Shown: one piece after another, positions 54,764-64,000 of the stretch
How the letters are laid out: each line of letters starts with the position of its first letter
Position numbering within the stretch: the first letter of the stretch is position 1
Assembly (NCBI RefSeq): GCF_028867705.1
Contig: NZ_CP066171.1
Span: forward strand, 1,364,001 to 1,428,000
DNA length: 64,000 nucleotides
Direction of reading: 5' to 3'
From: Thermoleophilum album
Lineage (GTDB): Bacteria; Actinomycetota; Thermoleophilia; Solirubrobacterales; Thermoleophilaceae
The notes under the pieces: model-generated
What the model was told of the DNA's origin: nothing
Databases searched by the model: none
Seen by the model: only the letters and a program-made list of their open reading frames with translations
Position numbers and translations under genes: made by a program

Positions 54764-55545
54764 GCCTGCGTCCCGCCTCCGCTCGCGATGTCGGTTACCA
54801 CCACGACCTCGCCCCCTTGCTCGGCGCAGTCGCTGGCGAGCATCGCCGCTGGCTGGGCGTCGACCGTGGCGCTGTCGGGACGGCCACCGGCGGCGCCGGA
54901 CAGCGACTGCTCGAGCGCAGCGAGCGCGGGCCGCTTCTCCTCCCCGAGAGCGAGCAGGACGAGACGGGCGCAATGGGCTAGCACGGGGAACGTGAGCGTC
55001 ACGCGGGGCACGAACGGCGCGAGACCCGGTTCGTCGACGGCGACGGCCCAGCGGTCGCGCTCGCCGAGAGCGGCTTGGTCGGGAAAAAGGGACGCGACGT
55101 GCCCGTCGCGGCCGACGCTCAGAAACACGACGTCGAAGCGCGGCGAGGCGTACGCGCTCCCGCCCACGATTGCAAGCTCGCGCTCGTAGATCGCTGCTGC
55201 CGCGGCGGGCGGGCGATCGAGACGGGGCGCGCGCAGGCGGGGGCGCAGCGCAGGCGGTAGCGGTGCGACCAGCTGTCGCTCGACGAGCCGCCCGTTCGAG
55301 CGCGCGTCACCGGCCGGAACGCAGCGCTCGTCGGACAACCAGAGCTCGCTGTCGGCGAGATCGACCCTTCGCGCCGCCAGCCGCTCGTAAACCTGCGCCG
55401 CGCCGCGACCCCCCGTCACCACAAGGCGCGCGCCGCCGCCGAGAGCGGCGACGAGGAGCTCGGCACAGCGCCCCACCGCGTCGCCTACCCGCTCGACCCG
55501 GATCGACCCCATCCCGGCGCTCTTTCTGTTCTCGCCATGCGTCAC
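54760..55545 (-). CDS. pgl: 6-phosphogluconolactonase
   Basis: 261 residues from the GTG at 55543-55545 that overlaps the opcA stop; an ATG at 55510-55512 would give 250. NagB/RpiA-like fold: GARLVVTGGRGAAQVYERLA, SELWLSDERCVPAGDARSNG, FDVVFLSVGRDGHVASLFP (the GxDGHxASLFP signature with the catalytic His) and FPVLAHCARLVLLALGEEKR. It hydrolyses 6-phosphogluconolactone made by G6PDH. The protein is divergent (GRGAA in place of GGSTP). Confidence 0.88.
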   Translation of the reverse strand: MTHGENRKSAGMGSIRVERVGDAVGRCAELLVAALGGGARLVVTGGRGAAQVYERLAARRVDLADSELWLSDERCVPAGDARSNGRLVERQLVAPLPPALRPRLRAPRLDRPPAAAAAIYERELAIVGGSAYASPRFDVVFLSVGRDGHVASLFPDQAALGERDRWAVAVDEPGLAPFVPRVTLTFPVLAHCARLVLLALGEEKRPALAALEQSLSGAAGGRPDSATVDAQPAAMLASDCAEQGGEVVVVTDIASGGGTQA

Positions 55546-56735
55546 TGACCGCCAACTTCCGCCCGGCCGCCAGCGACCTCCGCTACCTCGGCGAGACAAA
55601 CCGCCGCCTGCAGCGCCGGACGGTAAGTCGGGTCCCGCAAGAGCGCTTCGCGGAGAGCCTCGGCGAGGATCCCGCGCTCGCCGCGCGACGCCCCGACGGC
55701 GACGGAGACGCGCTCGCCACCGCCGCTGCGCGAGCGACAAACAAGGCCGCCCCTGCCGCGCTCGAGCGCGATCTCGCTACCTGCGCTTTGCACCGCTACG
55801 CCCGCCAGACCCGGCACCCCAAGCGTTCCGACCTCTTCCGTGACGACGCGCACGTCGCGCCCGACGAGCGGCCGTGTCCGCGCGTCTCGCTCGCGTTGCG
55901 GCCGCGAAGCGCAGCCATCGTCCAAGCGGCGCTCGTCGAGCGGGGGCGCGCTGCCGTCGGCCGCGGCGGATGCGCCACCTTCACCAGCCCCCTCGCGCAG
56001 GTCCCAGCCGAGCCGCGACGCGAGCCACCCCGCGAACAGCAACGCCGAAGCCCGCGAACCGGGGGCGTGGCGGACCCGCACCTGCTCGATCCGCCACAGC
56101 TCGGCGCGCCGCCGCGGCGGATCGAAAAGCTCGGCGACACGCAGACGCCAAGGCTCGGAGCGCAACCACTCGAGATCGACGACGTGCGCGGCCAGCGACA
56201 GGCGCCAGGCGCGTTCAAGCGCGTGCGAGAGCGACGCGTGTCCGGCCGAGTCGATCAGCACCGCCTCGAAGAGGCCGGCCAGGGCGGCCACCCATTCGTC
56301 GTCGACGCCCACCGGCCAGACCGCCGTCGGAACGCCGCTGACCACGAGCGGCGCAGCCACGGACGCGACCCGGTCGCGACTGCGCACGCGCAGCTGAACC
56401 AGCTCGCGCAACGTCACGAGCGGTGCGTCCCAGGCACCGTCGCTGGCGACCTCGACCGTCTGTGCGACGTCGCCGTTCCCACCAGCAACCAGCAAGACGA
56501 CGCGCGAGGGATGGTTGGGGCCGAGTGCGCGCAGACGCTCCCGCACCGTGCCCAATCGTTCGGCGGCGACCGGCACGATCAACGTCAAAGCGCGCGCCGG
56601 GACGACCCCGTGGCGCTGATGGGCAGCACGCAACAGGTCGCGCAAAGCCCGATCGGCGTCGGTGGCACCCACCACCGAACGGCTGAGGTGCAACGCGGGC
56701 CGCTCGGTCGCCAGCTCTGCGCCCGCTTCCGTCAT
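55542..56735 (-). CDS. opcA: OpcA, glucose-6-phosphate dehydrogenase assembly factor
   Basis: 397 residues; the ATG shares one base with the zwf stop. OpcA in cyanobacteria and Actinobacteria activates or helps assemble G6PDH. Features: a helical N-terminus, HPSRVVLLVAGGNGDVAQTVEV, GVPTAVWPVGVDDEWVAAL, and LFAGWLASRLGWDL near residue 235. Position directly after zwf is the best support. A Gly/Ala/Arg-rich insertion follows at about 245-285. The N-terminal region is more variable than in corynebacterial OpcA. Confidence 0.85.
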   Translation of the reverse strand: MTEAGAELATERPALHLSRSVVGATDADRALRDLLRAAHQRHGVVPARALTLIVPVAAERLGTVRERLRALGPNHPSRVVLLVAGGNGDVAQTVEVASDGAWDAPLVTLRELVQLRVRSRDRVASVAAPLVVSGVPTAVWPVGVDDEWVAALAGLFEAVLIDSAGHASLSHALERAWRLSLAAHVVDLEWLRSEPWRLRVAELFDPPRRRAELWRIEQVRVRHAPGSRASALLFAGWLASRLGWDLREGAGEGGASAAADGSAPPLDERRLDDGCASRPQRERDARTRPLVGRDVRVVTEEVGTLGVPGLAGVAVQSAGSEIALERGRGGLVCRSRSGGGERVSVAVGASRGERGILAEALREALLRDPTYRPALQAAVCLAEVAEVAGGRAEVGGQ

Positions 56736-58261
56736 CACAACGGACGCCAGGCGTGCCCGGGCAGAAGGATCCGGTCCGCCTGCGCCGGCCCCGCCGAGCC
56801 GGCGGCATACGGCAGCGGCCGCTCGCCCGAGCGCTCCCACGCGTCGAGTATCGGCTGGCAGATCGCCCACTGGGCGGCGACCTCATCTTCGCGAGTGAAG
56901 AGCGTCGCGTCCCCCAGCATCGCGTCGAGGATCAGGCGCTCGTACGCCTCCGGCGACTCCGAGAGAAAGGCGCTTCCGTACAGAAACTCGAGGTTCACCG
57001 GGCGGGTGCGCATGCGGCTGCCCGGGATCTTGGCGTTGATCGCAATCGAGACGCCTTCGTTCGGCTGCACCGACAGCACGATCTCGTTCTGTTTCACGCC
57101 CCCGCCCTCGCCGTGCAGGGCGAGGTGCGGCACCGGCCGCAACGTCAGCGCGATCTCGGTCGACTTGCGCGCCAGCCGCTTGCCGGTGCGCAGGTAGAAA
57201 GGCACCCCCGCCCACCGCCAGTTCTCGACACCGAGCCGCAGCGCGACGAACGTCTCGGTACGCGACTGCGGGTCGACCCCCTCCTCCTCCAGGTAACCCG
57301 GCACCTCCTCGCCCTCGACGACCCCGCGCGCGTACTGGCCGCGCACGGTCGCAGCCCCGACCTCTTGCGGCGACGGCGGACGCACGGCACGCAGCAGCTT
57401 CGCTTTCTCGTCGCGGACCGGATCGGCCGAGAAGCGCACCGGTGGCTCCATCGCGATCAGCGCCAGCAGCTGCAACATGTGGTTTTGAACGAGGTCGCGC
57501 AACGCTCCCGACTGCTCGTAGTAGCCCGCACGCCCCTCGATGCCGAGATCCTCGGTCACGGTGATCTGCACGTTCTCCACGTAGTGGCGGTTCCAGAACG
57601 GCTCGAAGATGCCGTTCGCGAAACGCAGCGCGAGGATGTTCTGAACCGTCTCCTTGCCCAGATAGTGGTCGATCCGGAAGATCTGGCGCTCGTCGAGGAC
57701 GGCGTGAAAGCGGGCGTTGAGCTCCTCGGCTTCGGCGAGGCTGCGGCCGATCGGCTTCTCGACCACCACCCGCACCTCGGCGCCTTCCGCGCGCGCAAGT
57801 CCGTGGCGCCCGAGCGCCTCCACCAGCGGCGCGAAAAACGCCGGGGCGGTGGCGAGGTAGAAGACGCGGTTGTGACGCAGATCGTCGTCGCTGTCAAGCT
57901 CGGCGAGTCGCCGGCCGAGGCGCTTGTAGAGGTCGTCGTCGCCGAACGCACCAGACTCGTAGCTCGTCAAATCGAGCAACCGCTCGAGCACCGCCTGGTC
58001 GGGTCGGCGGCGCGAGAAGCGTTCGACGGACTCCGCGAAGAGATGGCGATAGGCGTCGTCGCTCAGCTCGCTGCGCGCGACCGCGACGAGCCGGAACCCG
58101 TGCGGCAGCAGCCCCTCGTGACCGAGGTTGTAGACAGCCGGTAAGAGCTTGCGGCGGGCTAGATCGCCGGTCGCTCCGAAGATCACGAGCGCCGTGGCCG
58201 CGGCGATCGGCCGCTCTAGCCCCTCGCGCAGCGGGTTGCGGCGGCGCTCCACTACGGCCAC
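56735..58261 (-). CDS. zwf: Glucose-6-phosphate dehydrogenase
   Basis: 508 residues from GTG. Coenzyme motif [22 protein letters not shown] near residue 25, [17 protein letters not shown], the substrate/active-site motif [22 protein letters not shown] near residue 195 (catalytic His-Asp), and [19 protein letters not shown]. It makes 6-phosphogluconolactone with reduction of NAD(P). Sandwiched between gnd (upstream) and opcA (downstream), with a gap of three bases and a one-base overlap. Confidence 0.96.
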   Translation of the reverse strand: MAVVERRRNPLREGLERPIAAATALVIFGATGDLARRKLLPAVYNLGHEGLLPHGFRLVAVARSELSDDAYRHLFAESVERFSRRRPDQAVLERLLDLTSYESGAFGDDDLYKRLGRRLAELDSDDDLRHNRVFYLATAPAFFAPLVEALGRHGLARAEGAEVRVVVEKPIGRSLAEAEELNARFHAVLDERQIFRIDHYLGKETVQNILALRFANGIFEPFWNRHYVENVQITVTEDLGIEGRAGYYEQSGALRDLVQNHMLQLLALIAMEPPVRFSADPVRDEKAKLLRAVRPPSPQEVGAATVRGQYARGVVEGEEVPGYLEEEGVDPQSRTETFVALRLGVENWRWAGVPFYLRTGKRLARKSTEIALTLRPVPHLALHGEGGGVKQNEIVLSVQPNEGVSIAINAKIPGSRMRTRPVNLEFLYGSAFLSESPEAYERLILDAMLGDATLFTREDEVAAQWAICQPILDAWERSGERPLPYAAGSAGPAQADRILLPGHAWRPL

Positions 58262-58264
58262 GCT

Positions 58265-59227
58265 CTAGCTGCCCTCCGCTCCCCCGCCGCGGCGGACGGC
58301 GTGCCCGCCGAACTGGTTGCGCAGCGCCGCAAGCAGACGCGCCTGGAAGTCGTCGCCCCCGCGGGAGGCGAAGCGAGCGAACAGCGCGGCGGCGATCGTC
58401 GGCACCGGGACGGCGCTAGCGATTGCCTGTTCCACCGTCCACCGGCCTTCGCCCGAGTCTTCGACCCACGGTGCGAGCTCCTCCACCTGGCCGCTCGCGA
58501 GCGCCCGGCCGGCGAGCTCGAGCAGCCAGGAGCGCACCACCGAACCTTGCATCCAGAGCCGGGCGAGGCGCGCCAGATCGAGCTCGAACGGAGCGGAGCG
58601 CAGCAGCGCGAAGCCCTCGGCGTACGCCTGCATCAGCCCGTACTCGACGCCGTTGTGCACCATCTTCACGAAGTGCCCGGCGCCGACAGGGCCGACGTGA
58701 GCGTAGCCCTCGCCGAACTCGGGGTGCGGGTCGGGGGCGAGCGCGCTCAGCACCGGCTCGAGGCGCGCGAAGGCCGTCGACGAACCGCCGGCCATCAAGC
58801 AGAACCCTTCGCTTTGGCCCCAGATGCCCCCGCTCACGCCGACGTCGACGAAGTCGATCCCCCGCGCTTCGAGCTCGCGCCCCCGGCGGACGCTGTCGCG
58901 CCAGTCGGAGTTGCCGCCGTCGACGATCACGTCGCCCCGATCGGTTGCGGCGGCGACGCTCGCGAGTGCGGCGCTGGTCACTTCGCCGGCGGGCACCATC
59001 AACCAGACGACGCGCGGCCGCGGCAGCGCAGCGACGAGCGCCTCGACGGTGTCGCTTACGGCGACGCCGGAGCGCGCTGCCTCCGCGCGCGCCCGTTCAT
59101 CCGGATCGAAGCCGTGCACGGCGATGGACGGTGCGCGCTCGCCGAGACGTGCGGCGAGTCCGCGTCCCATGCGCCCAAGCCCGACGAAACCGACCGCCTT
59201 GACCTCGGGCGCGCCCATCTCCGGCAC
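58265..59227 (-). CDS. 6-phosphogluconate dehydrogenase, short NAD-type
   Basis: 320 residues; the short form of 6-phosphogluconate dehydrogenase lacks the long C-terminal tail of the NADP-dependent, 470-residue enzymes. NAD motif VGFVGLGRMGRGLAARL, VIVDGGNSDWRDSVRRGREL, the substrate motif VDVGVSGGIWGQSEGFCLMAGG and the catalytic Lys in GHFVKMVHNGVEYGLMQAYAEG. It decarboxylates 6-phosphogluconate to ribulose 5-phosphate. Cofactor preference is inferred from the subfamily. The start could be GTG 59227 or ATG 59218. Confidence 0.92.
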   Translation of the reverse strand: MPEMGAPEVKAVGFVGLGRMGRGLAARLGERAPSIAVHGFDPDERARAEAARSGVAVSDTVEALVAALPRPRVVWLMVPAGEVTSAALASVAAATDRGDVIVDGGNSDWRDSVRRGRELEARGIDFVDVGVSGGIWGQSEGFCLMAGGSSTAFARLEPVLSALAPDPHPEFGEGYAHVGPVGAGHFVKMVHNGVEYGLMQAYAEGFALLRSAPFELDLARLARLWMQGSVVRSWLLELAGRALASGQVEELAPWVEDSGEGRWTVEQAIASAVPVPTIAAALFARFASRGGDDFQARLLAALRNQFGGHAVRRGGGAEGS

Positions 59228-61978
59228 CTACGTCGCGAGCGCGTCGCCGAGCTTGCGCAGCAGGCGCGCGGGGTCGCGGTCGGCCGCGACCGTGACGACG
59301 CGGCGCCCGCGCTGCTCGAGCGCGGCGCGATCGCCCGCCGCTTGTGCGTCGATCAGCGCACGGAAGCCGTGGTCGCGTTCCGCGATCGCTAGCTCGTCGC
59401 CGTCGCTTCCGTCGACGAGCTGCAAGAACGCGCCGACCGGCGGTCCCCCTTTGTGCAGCTGCCCGGTCGAGTGCAGGTAGCGGGGCCCGTAGCCGAAGGT
59501 CGCCGCGCAGCCGGTGCGCTCGACGACGGTGCGGCAGAGCTCGCTCGCGGCAGCGTCAAGCTCGGGCGATTCGGGGAGGTACGCCTGGATCGCCAGGTAT
59601 TCCGGCGGCGCAAGCGCGCGGATCAGCTGCACGGCTGCTGCTTCCTCGTCGCAGCGAGGACGTTCGCGCCGCGCTAGGGCTCGTTTGCTTGCGTCCTTGG
59701 CCTCCTGGACGTTGGGTTGGTCGAAGGGGTTGACGCCGATGAGCGCGCACGCCGCCGCCGTCGCGACCTCCCACAGATACAGCGCAGCTCCAAGCGCCTC
59801 GCCGCCAACAGCGGCGAGCGGCACGCCCGGAACGGGCGCGATCGCCCGCGCGCCGCCAGCGGCGCGAACGGGCAGGGCGAGCAGCGCGCCGGAAGGGGTC
59901 GCCAAAGTGCCGTCTTCGGCGGCAGTGAGCGGGACCGGGAGGATGCCGCGCCCCTGTTTGCCGCTCGATTCGGCGATCAGCTGTTCGAGCCAGAGCGCGA
60001 GCAGGCGCTCGCTCTCGCCCGCGGCGACGAGCAGGCGCCAGGACCCCTCGGCGGCCGCCGTGGCGAGCGCGGCCGCGAGCGTGGCGGCCGGTCGCGGCTC
60101 GTCCGCAAGCCTCTCGGCAAGCTCGACAGCGGCCCGCAGCTGCGGCTCGGGATCGCCGCCGCAGAGCAGCGCCGGCACCGTCCCGAACGGCGAAAGGACC
60201 GAGTAGCGCCCACCGATCTCGGGGTCGCCGTGGAAGACGTGCGCGAACCCCTGCGTGCGCGCGTCGGCGTCGAGCGGCGTGCCCGGGTCGGTGATCGCCA
60301 CGAACCGCTCAGGCTGGCCGCTGCGCCCGAGGAAGTAGTCCATCTGCGCACGCGTCTCGACCGTCGTCCCCGACTTTGAAGCAACGACGAACAGCGGACG
60401 CTTGTCCTCGAGCACGCCCTCAAGGGCGCGCACGGCGCGGGGGTGGGTGGAGTCGAGGACGTACAGGGGTTTCCGCTCGCCGGGGGACGGTGGCCGCTGC
60501 TCGGCCAGCGGACCGTGAACTTCGATACCCAGCGCAGCCGCGAGCGCGGCGGCACCAAGGCTCGAGCCGCCCATCCCGAGCAACACGACGGCGTCGACGT
60601 CGCCGGCAAGCTCACGGCACACGCTGCGACGCTCGCCGAGCACGGCGAGCTCGCGAGCCGGCGAGCGCACCCAGCCCAGCCGATCGGCGAGCTCGGGAGT
60701 CGAGGGGTCGCCGAGAGCGCTGGCGTCGCCCGCCAAGAGCGCGCGCACGATCCGCTCGCTCTCGGCGCGCCGGTCGTCTGCGCTTGCCAGTGTGCGCCAG
60801 CGCCGGTCGGGCACCACCGCCGCAGTGGTGCCCGCCAGCGCGACCGCTTTGCGCGCGACAGCGGTGAGCGTCCGCTCGTAGGGACGCACGAACTTCTCGA
60901 TCCCCTCTTCGAGCAGCACCGCCGCGACCTCTTCGAGATCGATCCCGGCGTCCGCGAGCGCCGCGAGATCGTCGGCAGGGTCGATCCGCGCCGTGTCGGC
61001 GGTGACCTCGAGCTCCCGCGCGCACGCCGCGAGCGTCGCGCGCGGCATCGTCGACACCGTGTAGGGAGCGACGAGCTCGGCGACGTACTTGGTCTCGGGA
61101 TAGGCGGGGTCCTTCACGCCTGTCGATGCCCAAAGCGGGCGCTGCACGGGGCATCCGCGCGCGCGCAGGGCGGCGAAACGCTCGCCGAGGAAGATCCGTT
61201 CGAAGGCGCGGTAGGCGGCGCGCGCGTTGGCCACGGCGGCGCGCCCCCGCAGGTCGTCGCGCCCCAGTCGCCGCAGGCGACGGTCGACCTCGGTGTCGAC
61301 GCGCGAGACGAAAAACGAGGCCACCGACCAGACGCGGAAGTCGCGGCCGGCGGCAGCGCGCCGCTCCATCGCCCGCACGTACGCCTCGGCGACGCGCTCG
61401 TAGGTAGCGACCGAGAACAGCAACGTGACGTTGACGTTGATCCCTTCGAAGAGGGCTTCCTCGATCGCCGCGAGCCCCTCTTCGGTGCCGGGGATCTTGA
61501 TCATCACGTTCGGCCGGGCGACGAGCTCCCACAGCCGACGAGCAGCACTCAGCGTCGCCTCGCCGTCGCGCGCGAGGTGGGGCGAGACCTCGATCGACAC
61601 GAAGCCGTCGGGCCCGGCGAGCGCCGTCTCGGCGCTGTCGACGCTGGCCGCGAAGATGGGCGCCAAGCGGTCGCACGCCGCGCGCACGTCGCTGACGGTC
61701 AGCGCTTCGACGAGCGCGTCGGCGTCCTGTCCGCTGCACGCGAGCTCGGCGAGCTCGTCGTCGTAGTCTCTCCCGGCCGCCAGGGCGCGTTCGAAGATCG
61801 CCGGGTTGGTGGTGACGCCGCTCACGCAATTCAGCTCGACGAGACGGTCGAGCTCGCCGCCGTGCAGCATCGCCCGGTCGAGGTCGTCGACCCACACGGC
61901 GGTGCCGGCGCGAACGAGCGCCGCTAGCCGCGAGTTCGCACCGGTAGCGGGATGGCTCTCGACTGCGCTTCTCTCCAC
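59228..61978 (-). CDS. Fused transaldolase / glucose-6-phosphate isomerase
   Basis: 916 residues from GTG. Residues about 15-370 are transaldolase: AVWVDDLDRAMLHGGELDRL, GVTTNPAIFERAL, the Schiff-base Lys in RPNVMIKIPGTEEGLAAIEE near residue 150, and STGVKDPAYPETKYVAELV. Residues about 400-916 are glucose-6-phosphate isomerase: VVLLGMGGSSLGAAALA, VASKSGTTVETRAQMDYF, and the C-terminal GYGPRYLHSTGQLHKGGPPVG with the catalytic His. Such Tal-Pgi fusions occur in several Actinobacteria. It links fructose 6-phosphate produced by transaldolase directly to glucose 6-phosphate, so carbon can recycle through zwf. Confidence 0.95.
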   Translation of the reverse strand: MERSAVESHPATGANSRLAALVRAGTAVWVDDLDRAMLHGGELDRLVELNCVSGVTTNPAIFERALAAGRDYDDELAELACSGQDADALVEALTVSDVRAACDRLAPIFAASVDSAETALAGPDGFVSIEVSPHLARDGEATLSAARRLWELVARPNVMIKIPGTEEGLAAIEEALFEGINVNVTLLFSVATYERVAEAYVRAMERRAAAGRDFRVWSVASFFVSRVDTEVDRRLRRLGRDDLRGRAAVANARAAYRAFERIFLGERFAALRARGCPVQRPLWASTGVKDPAYPETKYVAELVAPYTVSTMPRATLAACARELEVTADTARIDPADDLAALADAGIDLEEVAAVLLEEGIEKFVRPYERTLTAVARKAVALAGTTAAVVPDRRWRTLASADDRRAESERIVRALLAGDASALGDPSTPELADRLGWVRSPARELAVLGERRSVCRELAGDVDAVVLLGMGGSSLGAAALAAALGIEVHGPLAEQRPPSPGERKPLYVLDSTHPRAVRALEGVLEDKRPLFVVASKSGTTVETRAQMDYFLGRSGQPERFVAITDPGTPLDADARTQGFAHVFHGDPEIGGRYSVLSPFGTVPALLCGGDPEPQLRAAVELAERLADEPRPAATLAAALATAAAEGSWRLLVAAGESERLLALWLEQLIAESSGKQGRGILPVPLTAAEDGTLATPSGALLALPVRAAGGARAIAPVPGVPLAAVGGEALGAALYLWEVATAAACALIGVNPFDQPNVQEAKDASKRALARRERPRCDEEAAAVQLIRALAPPEYLAIQAYLPESPELDAAASELCRTVVERTGCAATFGYGPRYLHSTGQLHKGGPPVGAFLQLVDGSDGDELAIAERDHGFRALIDAQAAGDRAALEQRGRRVVTVAADRDPARLLRKLGDALAT

Positions 61979-61985
61979 CGTTACC

Positions 61986-64000
61986 TCACCTCGCGGTCGA
62001 CTGCTCGCTCGTAACCCTCGCGACGACCTCCCGCACCGTGTCCGCCACGCGCTCGGGCGTGAAGCCGAAGTGGGCGAGCACCTCCCGCCCAGGGCCGGAC
62101 TCGCCGAAGCGGTCGATGCCGACGACAGCGCCCTCGCTTCCCACGATCCGCTCCCACCCTAGGGGAGCGGCAGCCTCGACGGCGACGCGAGCTCGGCACG
62201 ACGATGGCAATAGATCCTCGCGCCAGCGCTCGTCCTGCTCGAGAAAACGCTCGACGCACGGCATCGAGATCACGCGCGCGTCTATACCGTCCGCCTGAAG
62301 AAGCTGGGCAGCGTCGAGGGCCGTCGCCACCTCGGATCCTGTCGCCACCACTATCGCGTCGGGTTCGCCGGTGCTGTCGCGCACCACCCAGGCGCCGCGC
62401 TCGATCGCATCGTCGGGGACGCGATCGGGATCGTCGACCGGAACGGCCTGGCGTGTCAGCACGAGCACGACGGGGCGGTCGCTGGTGCGCAGCGCGAACC
62501 GCCACGCGCGCACGGTCTCGTTCGCACCGGCCGGACGCACCACGTAGAGGTTGGGGATCGCACGCAGGTGCGGTAGGTGTTCGACCGGTTGGTGAGTTGG
62601 TCCGTCCTCGCCGACCCCGATCGAGTCGTGCGAGAACACGAACGTCGAAGGGATACCCATCAACGCGGCGAGCCGGATCGGCGGCTTCATGTAGTCGCTG
62701 AAGACGAGGAAGGTGGCGCCGAAGGCGCGCAGCCCGTGCAGTACGAGGCCGTTGACGATCGTGCCCATGGCGTGCTCGCGCACACCGAAGTGGATGTTGC
62801 GACCGCTGTAGTTGCCCCGCCCGATGCTCTGCGCATCGTCGATCTTCGCGAGCGTCGAGGAGGCGAGATCGGCCGACCCGCCGACGAGCTGGGGAACGCG
62901 CGCCGCTGCCCACTGCAGCGCACGGTGCGCCGCTTTGCGCGTCGCTACCGGGCCGTCGTCGCGTTCGAAGCGCGGCAGCTCGCCGCTGTCCCAGTCCGCC
63001 GGCAGCCGACGTGCCCGGACCTGTTCGAGCAGTTCGTGCTCCTTCGGGTAGGCGCGGGCGTAGCTCCGGCAGCGCTCCTCCCACTCGCGGACCAGCTCGC
63101 GCCCGCGCTCGACGGCGCGGCGGCAGTGGGCGAGCGCCTCGTCGGGCACCCAGAACGACCGATCGACCGGCCAGCCGAGGTTCTCTTTGGTGAGCCGGAC
63201 CTCGTCGGCGCCGAGCGGTGCCCCGTGGGCCGCCGCGGTGTCGCGCTTGTTGGGGGCTCCCTCGGCGATGTGCGTACGCAGGATCACCAGCGACGGCCGC
63301 CGCTCTTCGGCCTTGGCGGCTTCGACCGCGGCGCAGATCCGCGCCGGGGTTACGTCCTCTCCGAGATCTTGGACGTGCCAGCCGAGCGCCTCGTAGCGCG
63401 CGGCGGTGTCTTCCGACATCGCGAGCTCGGTCGGCCCGTCGATCGAGATGTGGTTTCGGTCGTAGAACGCGATCAGCCGACCGAGACCGAGGTGGCCGGC
63501 GATCGCGCACGCCTCGTTCGAAACGCCCTCCTGGATATCGCCGTCGGAGCAGATCGCGAACGTGTAGTGGTCGACGATCGGGTACCCGGGGCGGTTGAGG
63601 CGACCCGCCAGCCAGCGCTCGGCGAGCGCCAGTCCGACAGCGTTACCGATGCCCTGACCTAGCGGGCCGGTGGTGACCTCGACGCCGGGCGTGCGCCCGT
63701 ACTCGGGGTGACCGGGGGTGAGCGAGCCGAGCTGGCGGAACCGACGGATGTCGTCGAGGCCTAGGTCGTAGCCAGTCAAGTAGAGGATCGCGTAGAGCAG
63801 CATCGAGGCGTGGCCGGCGGAGAGCACCAGGCGGTCGCGGTCGAACCAGTCGGGGTGTCGCGGGCTGTGGCGCAGCACGCGCGTGTAGAGCGTGTAGGCG
63901 AGCGGCGCTAGCGCCATCGGCGTGCCCGGATGTCCCGAGTTCGCCGTTTCGACCGCGTCGATCGCCAGCGTGCGAATGGTGTTTATGCAGAGCTCGTCGA
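61986..64000 (-). CDS. tkt: Transketolase (5' end outside the window)
   Basis: The frame is open from the right edge to a stop at 61986, 671 codons; only the first few residues are missing, because the edge begins [20 protein letters not shown], the usual N-terminus. TPP-binding GDGDIQEG-like [39 protein letters not shown], and the pyrimidine-domain Glu in [18 protein letters not shown] are present. [21 protein letters not shown] is highly conserved in transketolase. It moves two-carbon units in the non-oxidative pentose phosphate pathway and heads the operon seen here. Confidence 0.95.
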   Translation of the reverse strand, partial: DELCINTIRTLAIDAVETANSGHPGTPMALAPLAYTLYTRVLRHSPRHPDWFDRDRLVLSAGHASMLLYAILYLTGYDLGLDDIRRFRQLGSLTPGHPEYGRTPGVEVTTGPLGQGIGNAVGLALAERWLAGRLNRPGYPIVDHYTFAICSDGDIQEGVSNEACAIAGHLGLGRLIAFYDRNHISIDGPTELAMSEDTAARYEALGWHVQDLGEDVTPARICAAVEAAKAEERRPSLVILRTHIAEGAPNKRDTAAAHGAPLGADEVRLTKENLGWPVDRSFWVPDEALAHCRRAVERGRELVREWEERCRSYARAYPKEHELLEQVRARRLPADWDSGELPRFERDDGPVATRKAAHRALQWAAARVPQLVGGSADLASSTLAKIDDAQSIGRGNYSGRNIHFGVREHAMGTIVNGLVLHGLRAFGATFLVFSDYMKPPIRLAALMGIPSTFVFSHDSIGVGEDGPTHQPVEHLPHLRAIPNLYVVRPAGANETVRAWRFALRTSDRPVVLVLTRQAVPVDDPDRVPDDAIERGAWVVRDSTGEPDAIVVATGSEVATALDAAQLLQADGIDARVISMPCVERFLEQDERWREDLLPSSCRARVAVEAAAPLGWERIVGSEGAVVGIDRFGESGPGREVLAHFGFTPERVADTVREVVARVTSEQSTAR

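Overview
The window is high-GC DNA that looks like an actinobacterial chromosome. An aerobic, fatty-acid-oxidising thermophile of the Thermoleophilia type fits best, but that is inference. Supporting signs are the zwf-opcA pair, a fused transaldolase/glucose-6-phosphate isomerase, ctaC/ctaD with ctaA/ctaB, a beta-oxidation cluster, GMC and lactone oxidases, and frequent GTG/TTG starts with 4-base gene overlaps.

The left part (1-12006) is accessory DNA. At 1-4839 on the minus strand lies a ruined phage-defence type island: a fused unknown protein/UvrD-type helicase-nuclease remnant, a broken type III-like DNA methyltransferase (mod), and the start of its restriction/helicase partner (res), which runs off the left edge. 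Then come a VOC (PhnB-like) protein, a lone HEPN-domain protein with an R-x4-H motif, and a minus-strand operon of a small exported Cys-containing protein plus an ABC transporter (permease, ATPase, permease). The HEPN gene and the ABC operon each have, upstream, the same kind of operator-like array built from TGATGG/CCATCA half-sites 13 bp apart. This pairing is the most unusual signal in the window. The accessory stretch ends at the 3' end of a tRNA-Arg gene, followed by tRNA-Pro.

From 12249 rightwards the content is housekeeping. It starts with DUF1015, a PduO-type cobalamin adenosyltransferase, OsmC, and a 1511-residue MASE1-PAS-coiled-coil-PAS-PAS-GGDEF-EAL protein with degenerate catalytic motifs. 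Next are nicotinamidase, a Nudix hydrolase and a two-domain rhodanese. A beta-oxidation block follows (thiolase, acyl-CoA dehydrogenase, enoyl-CoA hydratase, 3-hydroxyacyl-CoA dehydrogenase), then a thiamine-binding MTH1187-type protein, a Cys-rich HTH regulator divergent from a seven-iron ferredoxin, two divergent glycosyltransferases, a large secreted protein of unknown function and aconitase.

From 36000 to 46200 lie a PHP phosphoesterase, a HAD phosphatase, and a redox group (GMC oxidoreductase with an internal ferredoxin-like Cys cluster, an alanine racemase/D-threonine aldolase-like PLP enzyme, a lactone oxidase). A tightly overlapping minus-strand operon follows: metallo-beta-lactamase-fold hydrolase, PAP2 enzyme, UPF0104-type membrane protein, thioredoxin reductase.

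From 46260 to 52785 lie an enoyl-CoA hydratase, the cytochrome c oxidase cluster ctaC-ctaD-ctaA-ctaB (no subunit III in view) and an M42 aminopeptidase. The right end (52844-64000, minus) is one long operon for hexose phosphate and pentose phosphate metabolism: tkt (truncated by the window edge), tal-pgi fusion, short 6-phosphogluconate dehydrogenase, zwf, opcA, pgl and a GH15 glucoamylase/trehalase, almost all touching or overlapping. Together these genes describe oxidation of acyl chains to acetyl-CoA, entry to the TCA cycle, aerobic respiration, and NAD(P)H supply from glucose or trehalose.
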